From positions 1-7,353 of the forward strand of contig JAKIUS010000073.1 in NCBI GenBank assembly GCA_021647445.1: a DNA stretch of 7,353 bases, in the 5' to 3' direction. Below, one piece after another: positions 1-6,503 of this stretch (the stretch's first letter is position 1; each line of letters starts with the position of its first letter). The notes under the pieces were generated by a model. The model ran no database searches and was not told the origin of the DNA. It saw only the letters and a program-made list of their open reading frames with translations. Made by a program: the position numbers and the translations under genes. Source of the stretch: Geopsychrobacter sp. (lineage in GTDB: Bacteria > Desulfobacterota > Desulfuromonadia > Desulfuromonadales > Geopsychrobacteraceae).

Positions 1-1014
1 ACACATGCGCTCGCCTAACTGATTGTAGAGGGGCGGCAACTCAGCAAGCTCGCCCAGGCGTTCACCATAGGGGGGATTGGTTACCAGCAGGCCAGACCTA
101 GCTGCGGGCGGTTCAACCAGCGACAGGTCACGACGCTCGAAATGCAACCAGCGATCGACCCCGACAGCGCGGGCATGCTCCCAGGCCTGACGGATCGCCC
201 GTGGGCTTTCGTCAAAACCGATAAAGGGCGGATGACGTCGTTCCAGACCGGCCGCTTTTCGTGTTTGGGCCTCCTGCAACAGCTCCTCCCAGTGTTGACC
301 GTCAAACTGACGCCAACCGAGAAAACCGTAATGTTCACGCTGCAGACCTGGCGCACAATCGGTAGCGATCAGCGCGGCTTCAAGAGGCAGGGTTCCCGAA
401 CCGCACATGGGATCGAGAAACGCACCACCAGCGGCATGAATTTCGGGCCAGTTACAACTGAGTAGAAGTGCGGCGGCCAGGTTCTCCTTCAACGGCGCAC
501 TCAGGCCATCAGTACGATAGCCGCGTTTGTGCAGACTGGCCCCACTGAGATCGACACTTAGAGTCGCACGGTTACGAAACAAGTAGAGATTGAGACGCAG
601 ATCGGGCTGCAGGGGATCGATATTGGGTCGCTGGCCGCTATGGTCACGCAATTGATCGACCACCGCATCCTTAACCCGCAACAGGGCATAGCGTGAATGG
701 TCAATTTTGGACTGTGACACATGGGCATCGACTGCCAGAGTACTCTTCACATCCAGATGTTGACGCCAATCGACCCGTTTAACCTCCTCATAGAGTTGAT
801 CACTATCCTCGGCAGCAAACTCGGCAATCGGGGCCAAAATTCGACTCGCCAGACGTGACCAGAGGCAGGCCCGCAAGGCAACCTTTAACGGCCCCTTGAA
901 ATAGACACCGCCGATCGTCTCTTCAACCTCAAGGGCTCCAAAAGAGCTGAGTTCAGTAACCAGCAAGGGTTCGAGTCCGCGCGCGGCGGTGGCAAAAAAA
1001 GCTTGATCAGACAT
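1..1014 (-). CDS. rlmL: 23S rRNA (guanine-N2) methyltransferase, RlmL type, C-terminus missing
   Basis: The reading frame enters at the ATG at 1012-1014 and stays open to the left edge, giving 338 codons without the C-terminus. The product should use S-adenosylmethionine to methylate a guanine N2 of 23S rRNA (m2G2445 in E. coli) in the cytoplasm. The N-terminus (MSDQAFFATAARGLEPLL) closely resembles E. coli RlmL. A THUMP RNA-binding region spans about residues 45-155, with the family-like segments WSRLASRI and VKDAVVD. The Rossmann methyltransferase follows: SAM-binding motif DPMCGSGT at 201-208 and catalytic motif NPPYGERLG at 313-321. The conserved stretch LSGASLHKRGYR precedes the SAM motif. 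In E. coli this domain is fused to RlmK; the cut prevents telling whether that is so here. No strong Shine-Dalgarno sequence is visible before the ATG. The gene lies 197 bases downstream of the peptidase stop, beyond repeat copy A. Family assignment is firm; the exact target base is inferred. Confidence 0.93.
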   Translation of the reverse strand, partial: MSDQAFFATAARGLEPLLVTELSSFGALEVEETIGGVYFKGPLKVALRACLWSRLASRILAPIAEFAAEDSDQLYEEVKRVDWRQHLDVKSTLAVDAHVSQSKIDHSRYALLRVKDAVVDQLRDHSGQRPNIDPLQPDLRLNLYLFRNRATLSVDLSGASLHKRGYRTDGLSAPLKENLAAALLLSCNWPEIHAAGGAFLDPMCGSGTLPLEAALIATDCAPGLQREHYGFLGWRQFDGQHWEELLQEAQTRKAAGLERRHPPFIGFDESPRAIRQAWEHARAVGVDRWLHFERRDLSLVEPPAARSGLLVTNPPYGERLGELAELPPLYNQLGERMC

Positions 1015-1052
1015 AGTGAGACAAAAACTCTTTCAATCAGTAAAAAGTAGAA

Positions 1053-1215
1053 AAAATTACGTACTACTATTCAGCATGATGGTCTCGCAACTCCCACATC
1101 AAGGGACGCATTCACCCATCCATGGGGTTTGATGTCGCCATCCCTGGCGACAAACACCCTTGCTATGGGGAGTCGCGACCCCATCTCGAAAGAGTCTGAA
1201 TAGTTACAAAATTAC
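1053..1215 (-). repeat. Interspersed palindromic repeat, long copy A
   Basis: This element is shared with 4302-4394. Its outer inverted repeats are ACTATTCAG (1066-1074) and CTGAATAGT (1196-1204). Its arms are imperfectly complementary further in, for example CAAGGG at 1100-1105 with CCCTTG at 1157-1162. A stem ATGGGG (1165-1170) / CCCCAT (1179-1184) encloses a TCGCGA core. An 8-bp direct repeat AAAATTAC brackets the element (1053-1060 and 1208-1215), and its right copy overlaps the peptidase stop codon at 1212-1214. About 70 internal bases are absent from copy B and consist of short hairpins. On the minus strand the element is followed by a T-run (positions 1051-1056), so it may also end or stabilise the peptidase transcript. 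Repeat status is seen directly; mobility and terminator roles are inferred. Confidence 0.8.
1133..1152. repeat. Perfect hairpin cassette inside repeat A
   Basis: TGTCGCCA (1133-1140) and TGGCGACA (1145-1152) form a perfect 8-bp stem with a 4-nt loop. It lies in the part of copy A that copy B lacks. Weaker hairpins adjoin it on the left: CCCA/TGGG at 1115-1126 and TCCC/GGGA at 1092-1106. No T-run follows the hairpin directly on either strand, so on its own it is not a typical intrinsic terminator. Confidence 0.75.
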
Positions 1216-4163
1216 AAGCGTTTCAATTCCAGTGCCTGGTCGGCATGGGCCGCATTATATGCCGTCAACGCTTCTTCCCCGGCCAGCACCGCAATTGCGC
1301 TGACGCTGCTCCCCGCCAGCCAGCGTTGCGCAACCGCAACCAACTGCGGTCGATCAACCGCCAGCAAGCGCTGCCGCATCTGATTACGCAATTCAAGGCT
1401 CAGCCCCTGACGACGATTAGCAAATTCACGTGCCCCGTTACCCGCCGGGGAGAGCGGTCGGTCGAGATCGCTGAAGACGGCCAGAATTGCCTCCTTAACC
1501 GACTCATCACTGAAAGAAGCGGCGATAACCCAGTCGATGGCATCAGCGTAGACTTGCAGGGTCCGCTCCAGATGCGGATCACGATAGGAGAGCAGCGAAA
1601 AAAGTCCAGACTCTGAATTGTAGCCCGCCAACCCACCGTAGGCACCGCCCTTCTCACGAATTTCGCGATGCAGATATTCAGCGCGCAACAGTTTAGCCAA
1701 CACCGTCAAACCGGCACTATCAGGATGGGTATAGGCCGGTGCGGCAAAAACTCGGGTTACATAGTTGACCGGCACCGAGAAGATCCAACCCTGACGTTGC
1801 GGAACCGGAGCGAGCTCAGGGAATGCCCCGCCAGTCGTCCGCTCGTCCTTCATCGACAACAACAACTCTTCAAGCGGCAGAATAAAGGATTTAAACTGTG
1901 CCTCTTCGGCGGTCAGGGCGACCTGCATATCGGCCCGGCTGAAGAGATATCCAGCGATCTGCTGCAAACGTTCCGCAGTCTGCTTAAGCTGCGTATCATC
2001 CTGCGCGGCCAGCTTCTGCACCAGCGCAACCTGCTCAAGCCCCGACCAGAGTTCACGCAGACGCGCCGCCGGCGACAGAGCGGCCGCTGCGGCACGCGCC
2101 GCATAGGAATGTCCCGATGAAGGAACCGAATTCGCCAGGGAGATCCGAATTTGATCGAGCACCTGCCGAATCCGACCGATATCCGAGAAATCGACTCCAT
2201 TCAATATTTCACCAAGCAGCGCGCAAAGCGCGGCGGCATTGCGCTGCAACGCCTTCCCCTTGACCTCGAAGCTGAGCGTAAAACGCGAATTATCCTGCGG
2301 ATCTTCCAAAAGTGAGGTGCGGGCGCTGATCCCACCAGAGACGGCTTCGATCTTTTGCGCCAGTTCAACGTAAGAGGATTTGTCCGTCCCGACCTGGGTC
2401 AAGAGACCGCTGAAGATCGGCAGTAGCGGCAATAGCTCTGCGGAAAGACCATCGATGGGCATATTCAGAGCCAGAAAGCCGATCCCGTTGGTCGGCTGAT
2501 CACAGAGCAGCAACGGCACCCCTGCGACAGTCTCCTCACGTACCATCACCGGTTCTTCTGCGCGCTCGATATCACTTAATTGCAGGGTCGGCAGGCAAGA
2601 GAGATCCTCCTCCTCTTCTTGCGACTGTTGCAAGGCGACCGCCTGCTGAATGATTTTTTTCTTCTCCTTCTCATCAAGAGAAGCGGCCAGCGCTGCCAGC
2701 TTCTCTTGCATTACCTGTTCTTCACGGCCACCGAGCTGTTGATCCGGTTCAAGCAACAGAGTGATCCGGTGCGGATTTTCGAGCAGCCAGTGCCGCAGCA
2801 AATCCTGCAGATAAGGCCCTTCAGCCAATTTCTTGCGCAACTCGCGCAACTGGGCATCGAAGTCGAGAGCTGCCAACGGCTCGCCACCATGCAACCAGGG
2901 ACCGAGCATACGCATGAGCAACAGCAGACCATAAGGGTAGCTGTCACCGGCCACTTCACGATTGGAAAATTCAAGCCGGTGGATCGCACCTTCGATCCGC
3001 TCGTCACTGAAACCCGCAGTGGCGATCTGCTCAAGGGTTTCAAGGATCAGGGACTCAATTTGCGGCAATTTATCGGGATCGGTCCCCTGCAGGCCGACCG
3101 CGAAACAGGTGGTGCGGTTATCATCCTGAAAGCCGCAACCAGGGGCCAGGTTTGCGCCCAGACCAGAATCGATCAACGCCTTGTAGAGCGGGGTCGAGGG
3201 GTTGCCGAGCAGCAGGGTCGCCAGCAGAGACAAGCCCAGCCGCTCAACACTCTCATCGATATCGCAGGTCAGCCAGGCGAGTTGCACCATCGAGCGCCCG
3301 GCGGTCTCCTCCCCGGCGTCTAAGGGATAGAGTTCACGTACCTGACTGGGGGCATCGAAACGGGTTTCGGCGGGCACTTCACTATCCGGTTGAATCGCCG
3401 AAAAACGGTTCAAAGCCTGCGCCGAGACCTTCTCCAGCAGTTCCGGCAGATCGAGATCGCCATAACTGAAGCACCAGGCATTAGACGGATGATAGTAGCG
3501 GGCGTGAAAGTCGCGCAACTGCTGCCAGCTTAAATCGGGGATATCGGACGGCTCGCCACCGGAGTTGTGGTGATAGGTGGTGGTCGGATAGAGCGCACGC
3601 GCCACGCGACGCGAGAGCAGGGACGAAGGATCGGACATGGCACCCTTCATCTCGTTATAGACCACGCCCTTGTAGACCAGCGGCGACTGCGGATTCTCCA
3701 TCTCGGCAAACTCAAGCCGATGACCTTCCTGCGAAAAGTCGCGTTCAGTCAGGTTAGGAAAAAACGCCGCATCGAGATAGATATCGAGCAGATTATTGAA
3801 GTCCTTACGATTCTGGCTGGCGAAGGGATAGAGTGTCCAATCGCTGGCGGTCATGGCGTTCATAAAGGTATTGAGGCTGTGTTTGAGCATCGAAAAGAAG
3901 GGATCACGCACCGGAAAGCTCTTTGATCCGCAGAGCGCGGTATGCTCGAGAATATGTGCCACGCCGGTCGAATCCTGCGGCGGGGTGCGGAAGGCGACCC
4001 CGAACAGACGATTGGAATCGGCACGCTCAAGATGTATATAACGTGCACCGGTCTTTTCATGTTGCAGGCGGATCATGCGCGCCTGAATACCGGGAATTTC
4101 ATCGATACGTTGCACAACAAACCCGGATAGTTTTTGCCCGGGAGACAAGGAATTTTTCTTCAT
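1212..4163 (-). CDS. M16C zinc metallopeptidase (PreP/falcilysin-like, insulinase family)
   Basis: This complete 983-residue protein has the usual length for M16C peptidases. These are clam-shaped enzymes that enclose and degrade short unstructured peptides; in organelles they clear cleaved targeting peptides. The inverted zinc motif HILEH is at 70-74, inside the family context TPPQDSTGVAHILEHTALCG. The third zinc ligand is probably Glu171 in YNEMKG. The LNTFMNAMTASDWTLYPFA region (about 97-115) is typical of PreP-like enzymes. A charged helical hinge at about 480-530, rich in Glu, Lys and Gln, joins the two halves. The catalytically degenerate C-terminal half keeps the conserved GGAYG at 839-843. 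No signal peptide or membrane segment is seen, so a cytoplasmic site is inferred. The start matches the family N-terminus, but the upstream AAAGAAAG is only a weak ribosome binding site. Function in bacteria is a peptide-scavenging guess. Repeat elements lie on both sides. Confidence 0.95.
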   Translation of the reverse strand: MKKNSLSPGQKLSGFVVQRIDEIPGIQARMIRLQHEKTGARYIHLERADSNRLFGVAFRTPPQDSTGVAHILEHTALCGSKSFPVRDPFFSMLKHSLNTFMNAMTASDWTLYPFASQNRKDFNNLLDIYLDAAFFPNLTERDFSQEGHRLEFAEMENPQSPLVYKGVVYNEMKGAMSDPSSLLSRRVARALYPTTTYHHNSGGEPSDIPDLSWQQLRDFHARYYHPSNAWCFSYGDLDLPELLEKVSAQALNRFSAIQPDSEVPAETRFDAPSQVRELYPLDAGEETAGRSMVQLAWLTCDIDESVERLGLSLLATLLLGNPSTPLYKALIDSGLGANLAPGCGFQDDNRTTCFAVGLQGTDPDKLPQIESLILETLEQIATAGFSDERIEGAIHRLEFSNREVAGDSYPYGLLLLMRMLGPWLHGGEPLAALDFDAQLRELRKKLAEGPYLQDLLRHWLLENPHRITLLLEPDQQLGGREEQVMQEKLAALAASLDEKEKKKIIQQAVALQQSQEEEEDLSCLPTLQLSDIERAEEPVMVREETVAGVPLLLCDQPTNGIGFLALNMPIDGLSAELLPLLPIFSGLLTQVGTDKSSYVELAQKIEAVSGGISARTSLLEDPQDNSRFTLSFEVKGKALQRNAAALCALLGEILNGVDFSDIGRIRQVLDQIRISLANSVPSSGHSYAARAAAAALSPAARLRELWSGLEQVALVQKLAAQDDTQLKQTAERLQQIAGYLFSRADMQVALTAEEAQFKSFILPLEELLLSMKDERTTGGAFPELAPVPQRQGWIFSVPVNYVTRVFAAPAYTHPDSAGLTVLAKLLRAEYLHREIREKGGAYGGLAGYNSESGLFSLLSYRDPHLERTLQVYADAIDWVIAASFSDESVKEAILAVFSDLDRPLSPAGNGAREFANRRQGLSLELRNQMRQRLLAVDRPQLVAVAQRWLAGSSVSAIAVLAGEEALTAYNAAHADQALELKRL

Positions 4164-4208
4164 ATTGGTAGCTTTCTTTAACTAAAGAGGCCAGGAGGCT
4201 ATTGATGA

Positions 4209-4262
4209 GATGGTTCCTCAGACACAGACATGCACTGCCGATATCCGCAAGAGGATACCATC
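4209..4262 (-). other. Imperfect inverted repeat upstream of the peptidase gene
   Basis: GATGGTTCCTC (4209-4219) and GAGGATACCATC (4251-4262) pair over about 11 bp with one bulged base and a 31-nt loop. The structure lies 46-99 bases upstream of the peptidase ATG. It has no T-run after it, so it is not a standard terminator, and I recognise no known riboswitch in it. It overlaps the weak promoter candidate at 4260-4288, so it could be a leader structure only if transcription starts further upstream, for example by read-through from the acyl-CoA synthetase gene. Confidence 0.4.
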
Positions 4263-4288
4263 TTACCCGAGGGGGAGGGAACTGACCA
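4260..4288 (-). promoter_or_regulatory. Weak sigma70-like promoter candidate for the peptidase gene
   Basis: On the minus strand, TGGTCA (4283-4288) and TAAGAT (4260-4265) sit 17 bases apart, each matching 4 of 6 consensus bases. This would start transcription near 4253, about 90 bases before the peptidase ATG. A short dyad AACTG/CAGTT at 4280-4291 overlaps the -35 box. Such matches arise often by chance, so this is tentative. Confidence 0.25.
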
Positions 4289-4301
4289 GTTTCAAAGATT
4301 A

Positions 4302-4394
4302 AAAATAACCGTACCCATTCAGCATGAATGGATTCACCCTTGCAATGGGGATCGCGAACCCATCTCGAAAAAGGCTGAATAGTTAAAAATAACC
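4302..4394 (-). repeat. Interspersed palindromic repeat, short copy B
   Basis: This is a second copy of the element at 1053-1215. On the minus strand both share TAACTATTCAG, CGAGATGGG, a TCGCGA core, CCCCAT, GCAAGGGTG and the far end CATGCTGAAT. The terminal inverted repeat is ATTCAGC (4317-4323) / GCTGAAT (4374-4380). A perfect 12-bp direct repeat TTAAAAATAACC flanks it (4299-4310 and 4383-4394). It begins within a few bases after the acyl-CoA synthetase stop codon, the same placement and orientation as copy A relative to its upstream gene. It lacks the internal hairpin block of copy A. Confidence 0.8.
4315..4331. repeat. Perfect hairpin at the left end of repeat B
   Basis: CCATTCA (4315-4321) and TGAATGG (4325-4331) form a 7-bp stem with a 3-nt loop. 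On the minus strand a T-rich stretch follows about 10 bases later (4301-4305), which makes a weak terminator for the acyl-CoA synthetase transcript possible but unconvincing. Confidence 0.6.
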
Positions 4395-4400
4395 ATCGGT

Positions 4401-6305
4401 CTATTTCAGCAATTTACCAATCAGTTCATGATATTTTTTTTCAATGACATGGCGTTTTTTCTTGAGGGTATTGGTTAACTCTTCGCCGGGCTTGAACTCA
4501 CCTTCGAGGAAATGGATGTTTTGCAATTTTTCGAAGGGTTTAAAGCCTTTCTTAGCCTGTAGCAAGCGGTTCATCTCGGCCTTGGCTTTTTCAAGAATCT
4601 GATGATTATTGCGTAACTGTTCGGTGCTCTCCACCAACAGGTCGAGTTTGCTGGCGGCAAACTCACGCAGCTTATCGAAATCGGGCACCACCAATGCGCC
4701 AAGGCCTTTTTTATCCTGTCCGACCAGCACCGCATCACTGACAAACGGCAAGCGGGTAATGGTCGATTCAATTCGGCTGGGATCGACATTCTCCCCGCTG
4801 GCGAGCACGATAATCTCCTTGGAGCGACCGGTAATCACCAACTCTCCACGCAGGGTCAACTTGCCAAGGTCGCCGGTACGGAAGAAGCCCTCCGCCGTAA
4901 AGGATTTGCGATCTTCTTCTTCATTCTTTTCATAACCGGTAAAGACCTGATCACCCTTCACCTGAATTTCACCTTCTACTCCGGCGGCAAGCGGTTGATC
5001 CTGCTCATCGACAATTCGCAATTCGGTATTTTCGACCGGTAAGCCGAGGGTACCGAAGGTTGCGCAATTGAGCGCACGCCCGGCAATGGCGGGCGCACAT
5101 TCGGTCATACCGTAGGCATTGACAATCCGGATACCGATGGCATCGATCCACTCATCGAGCCAGCCGGGCAAACTGCCACCACCGCTGATCGCCATGCGCA
5201 GTTGGCCACCAAATTTCTCCTGTACCGCCTGCAGACGCGCCTTGGCCAGCCGATCTGGCAGAGCCAGCAGCAGCAGAAAGCCCAAAGCCCGCAATTTACG
5301 CAACCAACGCAAAGGGAGGAAGGCTTTATTGAAGATCGGTAATTCGTCACGCAAGATGCGCCGCTGACGATTGGTGATCGTTGAAACGGCAACCAGGGTC
5401 CGGAAGATTTTGGCGCGTTTGGGGTTCTCTTTTTCAAGGGTGCTGTTGATGCGCGCATGCAAGGATTCCCACAAGCGTGGCACCGTAGCGACCAGAGTCG
5501 GACGATAACTTTCGAGATCGGCGGCAAAGGTCTTGACCGCCGAATAGACCGTGCAACAACCACGCGACAGTGCGATATATTCCACCGCCCGCTCAAATAT
5601 ATGCCAACTCGGCAAAATGGAAACAAACAGGTCACCTTCACGCAATCCGACCAGTTGCGGGAGATACCGCACATTATACATGATGTTACGATGGGTTAAA
5701 CGCACCCCTTTAGGCACACCGGTGGTACCACTGGTATAGATCAGGGTAAAGAGATCATCCTGAGTCAACTGCAATCGACGAGCGGCAAAGGCCTCAAGTT
5801 CATCCTGGGTCAGGTTACGATTTTCCAGCAGGTCATTATAGCTGTAGACATTATCGAACCAGCGGTGGGTCTTTTCACCCTCGATCAGAAAAAAGGACTT
5901 GATCTTCTTGCCTTGCAACATCTCCTCGTGAGCCTTGAGCAGGGCCGCCGTTTCAATCACCAGAAAATCACTCGCCGAATGATCGAGGATATATTCAAGT
6001 TCAGAGGTCGGAGTATCGCTGCCGCGCGGCACACTCACCGCCCCCAAGGCAACCAGAGCCATGTCGGTCACGATCCAACCGTAGCGATTATCAGACAAGA
6101 TCATCACCCGACTGCCCTTTTTGACCCCACGTTCGGCAAAGGCACGGGTCAGAATCACCACGTCTTCATAAAACTTTTCATAACTGACGCTGAACTCACT
6201 GCCTGCTGCCCGATAGATAAACGCCGTCTGTTCGGCGTATACATCGCGGCTGTTTAAAAACATCTCAAACAGGGTGCCATAATTAAAATCACTGTATTTG
6301 TGCAT
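4401..6305 (-). CDS. Long-chain fatty acid--CoA ligase (AMP-forming, COG1022/FadD15-like)
   Basis: This 634-residue enzyme should activate long-chain fatty acids with ATP and CoA through an acyl-adenylate, feeding lipid synthesis or beta-oxidation. Motifs (numbered from the ATG at 6303-6305) appear in family order: P-loop YTSGTTG at 190-196 followed by PKGVRLTHRN; LPSWH near 231-235; YGMTE at 398-402; RTGDLG near 476-481 with the ATP-ribose aspartate; ITGRSKEII with Arg494; and the C-terminal TNTLKKKR with the likely catalytic Lys615. A hydrophobic stretch (GFLLLLALP) at about 342-350 may touch membrane. Length fits the 600-650-residue COG1022 group rather than the shorter classical FadD. An upstream in-frame ATG at 6342-6344 would add 13 residues. 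It has no ribosome binding site and sits at the predicted transcription start, so the inner ATG, preceded by GGTGGA, is preferred. Substrate chain length is inferred. No partner beta-oxidation genes are in view. Confidence 0.93.
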   Translation of the reverse strand: MHKYSDFNYGTLFEMFLNSRDVYAEQTAFIYRAAGSEFSVSYEKFYEDVVILTRAFAERGVKKGSRVMILSDNRYGWIVTDMALVALGAVSVPRGSDTPTSELEYILDHSASDFLVIETAALLKAHEEMLQGKKIKSFFLIEGEKTHRWFDNVYSYNDLLENRNLTQDELEAFAARRLQLTQDDLFTLIYTSGTTGVPKGVRLTHRNIMYNVRYLPQLVGLREGDLFVSILPSWHIFERAVEYIALSRGCCTVYSAVKTFAADLESYRPTLVATVPRLWESLHARINSTLEKENPKRAKIFRTLVAVSTITNRQRRILRDELPIFNKAFLPLRWLRKLRALGFLLLLALPDRLAKARLQAVQEKFGGQLRMAISGGGSLPGWLDEWIDAIGIRIVNAYGMTECAPAIAGRALNCATFGTLGLPVENTELRIVDEQDQPLAAGVEGEIQVKGDQVFTGYEKNEEEDRKSFTAEGFFRTGDLGKLTLRGELVITGRSKEIIVLASGENVDPSRIESTITRLPFVSDAVLVGQDKKGLGALVVPDFDKLREFAASKLDLLVESTEQLRNNHQILEKAKAEMNRLLQAKKGFKPFEKLQNIHFLEGEFKPGEELTNTLKKKRHVIEKKYHELIGKLLK

Positions 6306-6311
6306 CGCAAA

Positions 6312-6317
6312 TCCACC
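6312..6317 (-). promoter_or_regulatory. Ribosome binding site deciding the acyl-CoA synthetase start
   Basis: GGTGGA on the minus strand lies 6 bases before the ATG at 6303-6305. The alternative upstream ATG at 6342-6344 has nothing resembling a Shine-Dalgarno sequence before it. The site is imperfect compared with AGGAGG. Confidence 0.55.
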
Positions 6318-6349
6318 GGCCGAAAAAAAGTTTAGCCCCTCCATACATC

Positions 6350-6379
6350 ATAATAAGCGGCAAAACATGCTTCGCGCAA
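6350..6379 (-). promoter_or_regulatory. Putative sigma70 promoter of the acyl-CoA synthetase gene
   Basis: On the minus strand, TTGCGC (6374-6379) and TATTAT (6350-6355, 5 of 6 matches to TATAAT) are separated by 18 bases. Transcription would begin near 6343, leaving a leader of about 38 bases before the preferred ATG. The -35 box is poor. Confidence 0.45.
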
Positions 6380-6433
6380 CAATCCCTTGTGATTAACTCA
6401 ACTTTTCACCATCTAAAGCTCACAAACCACGAT

Positions 6434-6462
6434 AGGCTTCAAATCTCATTTACAGTTATAAT
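6434..6462 (+). promoter_or_regulatory. Putative promoter of the MoxR-family gene
   Basis: A perfect TATAAT -10 box lies at 6457-6462, about 41 bases before the MoxR ATG. The -35 position (about 6434-6439, AGGCTT) matches consensus poorly, so an activator or an alternative arrangement is possible. It diverges from the acyl-CoA synthetase promoter; the two -10 boxes are about 100 bases apart. Confidence 0.5.
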
Positions 6463-6491
6463 GGATTACAGACGAGCCCCCCAGAGTTCAC

Positions 6492-6497
6492 AAAGGA
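6492..6497 (+). promoter_or_regulatory. Ribosome binding site of the MoxR-family gene
   Basis: AAAGGA ends 6 bases before the ATG at 6504-6506. This is normal strength and spacing and supports that start. Confidence 0.7.
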
Positions 6498-6503
6498 CAT
6501 AAA

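Noticed and set aside
142..465. A 107-codon plus-strand frame near the left edge
   Set aside because: It is antisense to the RlmL-type methyltransferase, whose SAM and NPPY motifs are read on the minus strand through this region.
1053..1215. CRISPR array or tandem repeat
   Set aside because: The repeated words are hairpins of different sequence and spacing, not identical direct repeats with regular spacers.
1668..2120. A 150-codon plus-strand frame, with similar frames at 1245-1616 and 3567-3926
   Set aside because: All are antisense to the peptidase gene, Arg-rich and without recognisable motifs; they arise from codon bias on the other strand.
2580..3323. A 247-codon open frame on the plus strand inside the peptidase gene
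   Set aside because: It lies antisense to a well-supported family protein, has low-complexity Gln/Arg/Leu-rich content, no recognisable domain and no ribosome binding site that stands out. It is a shadow of the real frame.
4175..4186. Short palindrome CTTTAACTAAAG before the peptidase start
   Set aside because: It is A/T rich with a 5-bp stem and a 2-base centre, and can easily arise by chance.
5105..5674. A 189-codon minus-strand frame in another phase of the acyl-CoA synthetase gene
   Set aside because: It is Cys/Trp/Arg-rich with no domain, fully inside a gene with intact conserved motifs.
6395..6418. CRP-like site (GTGA ... TCAC) in the divergent promoter region
   Set aside because: The half-sites are 11 bases apart rather than the expected spacing, and the rest of the consensus is missing.
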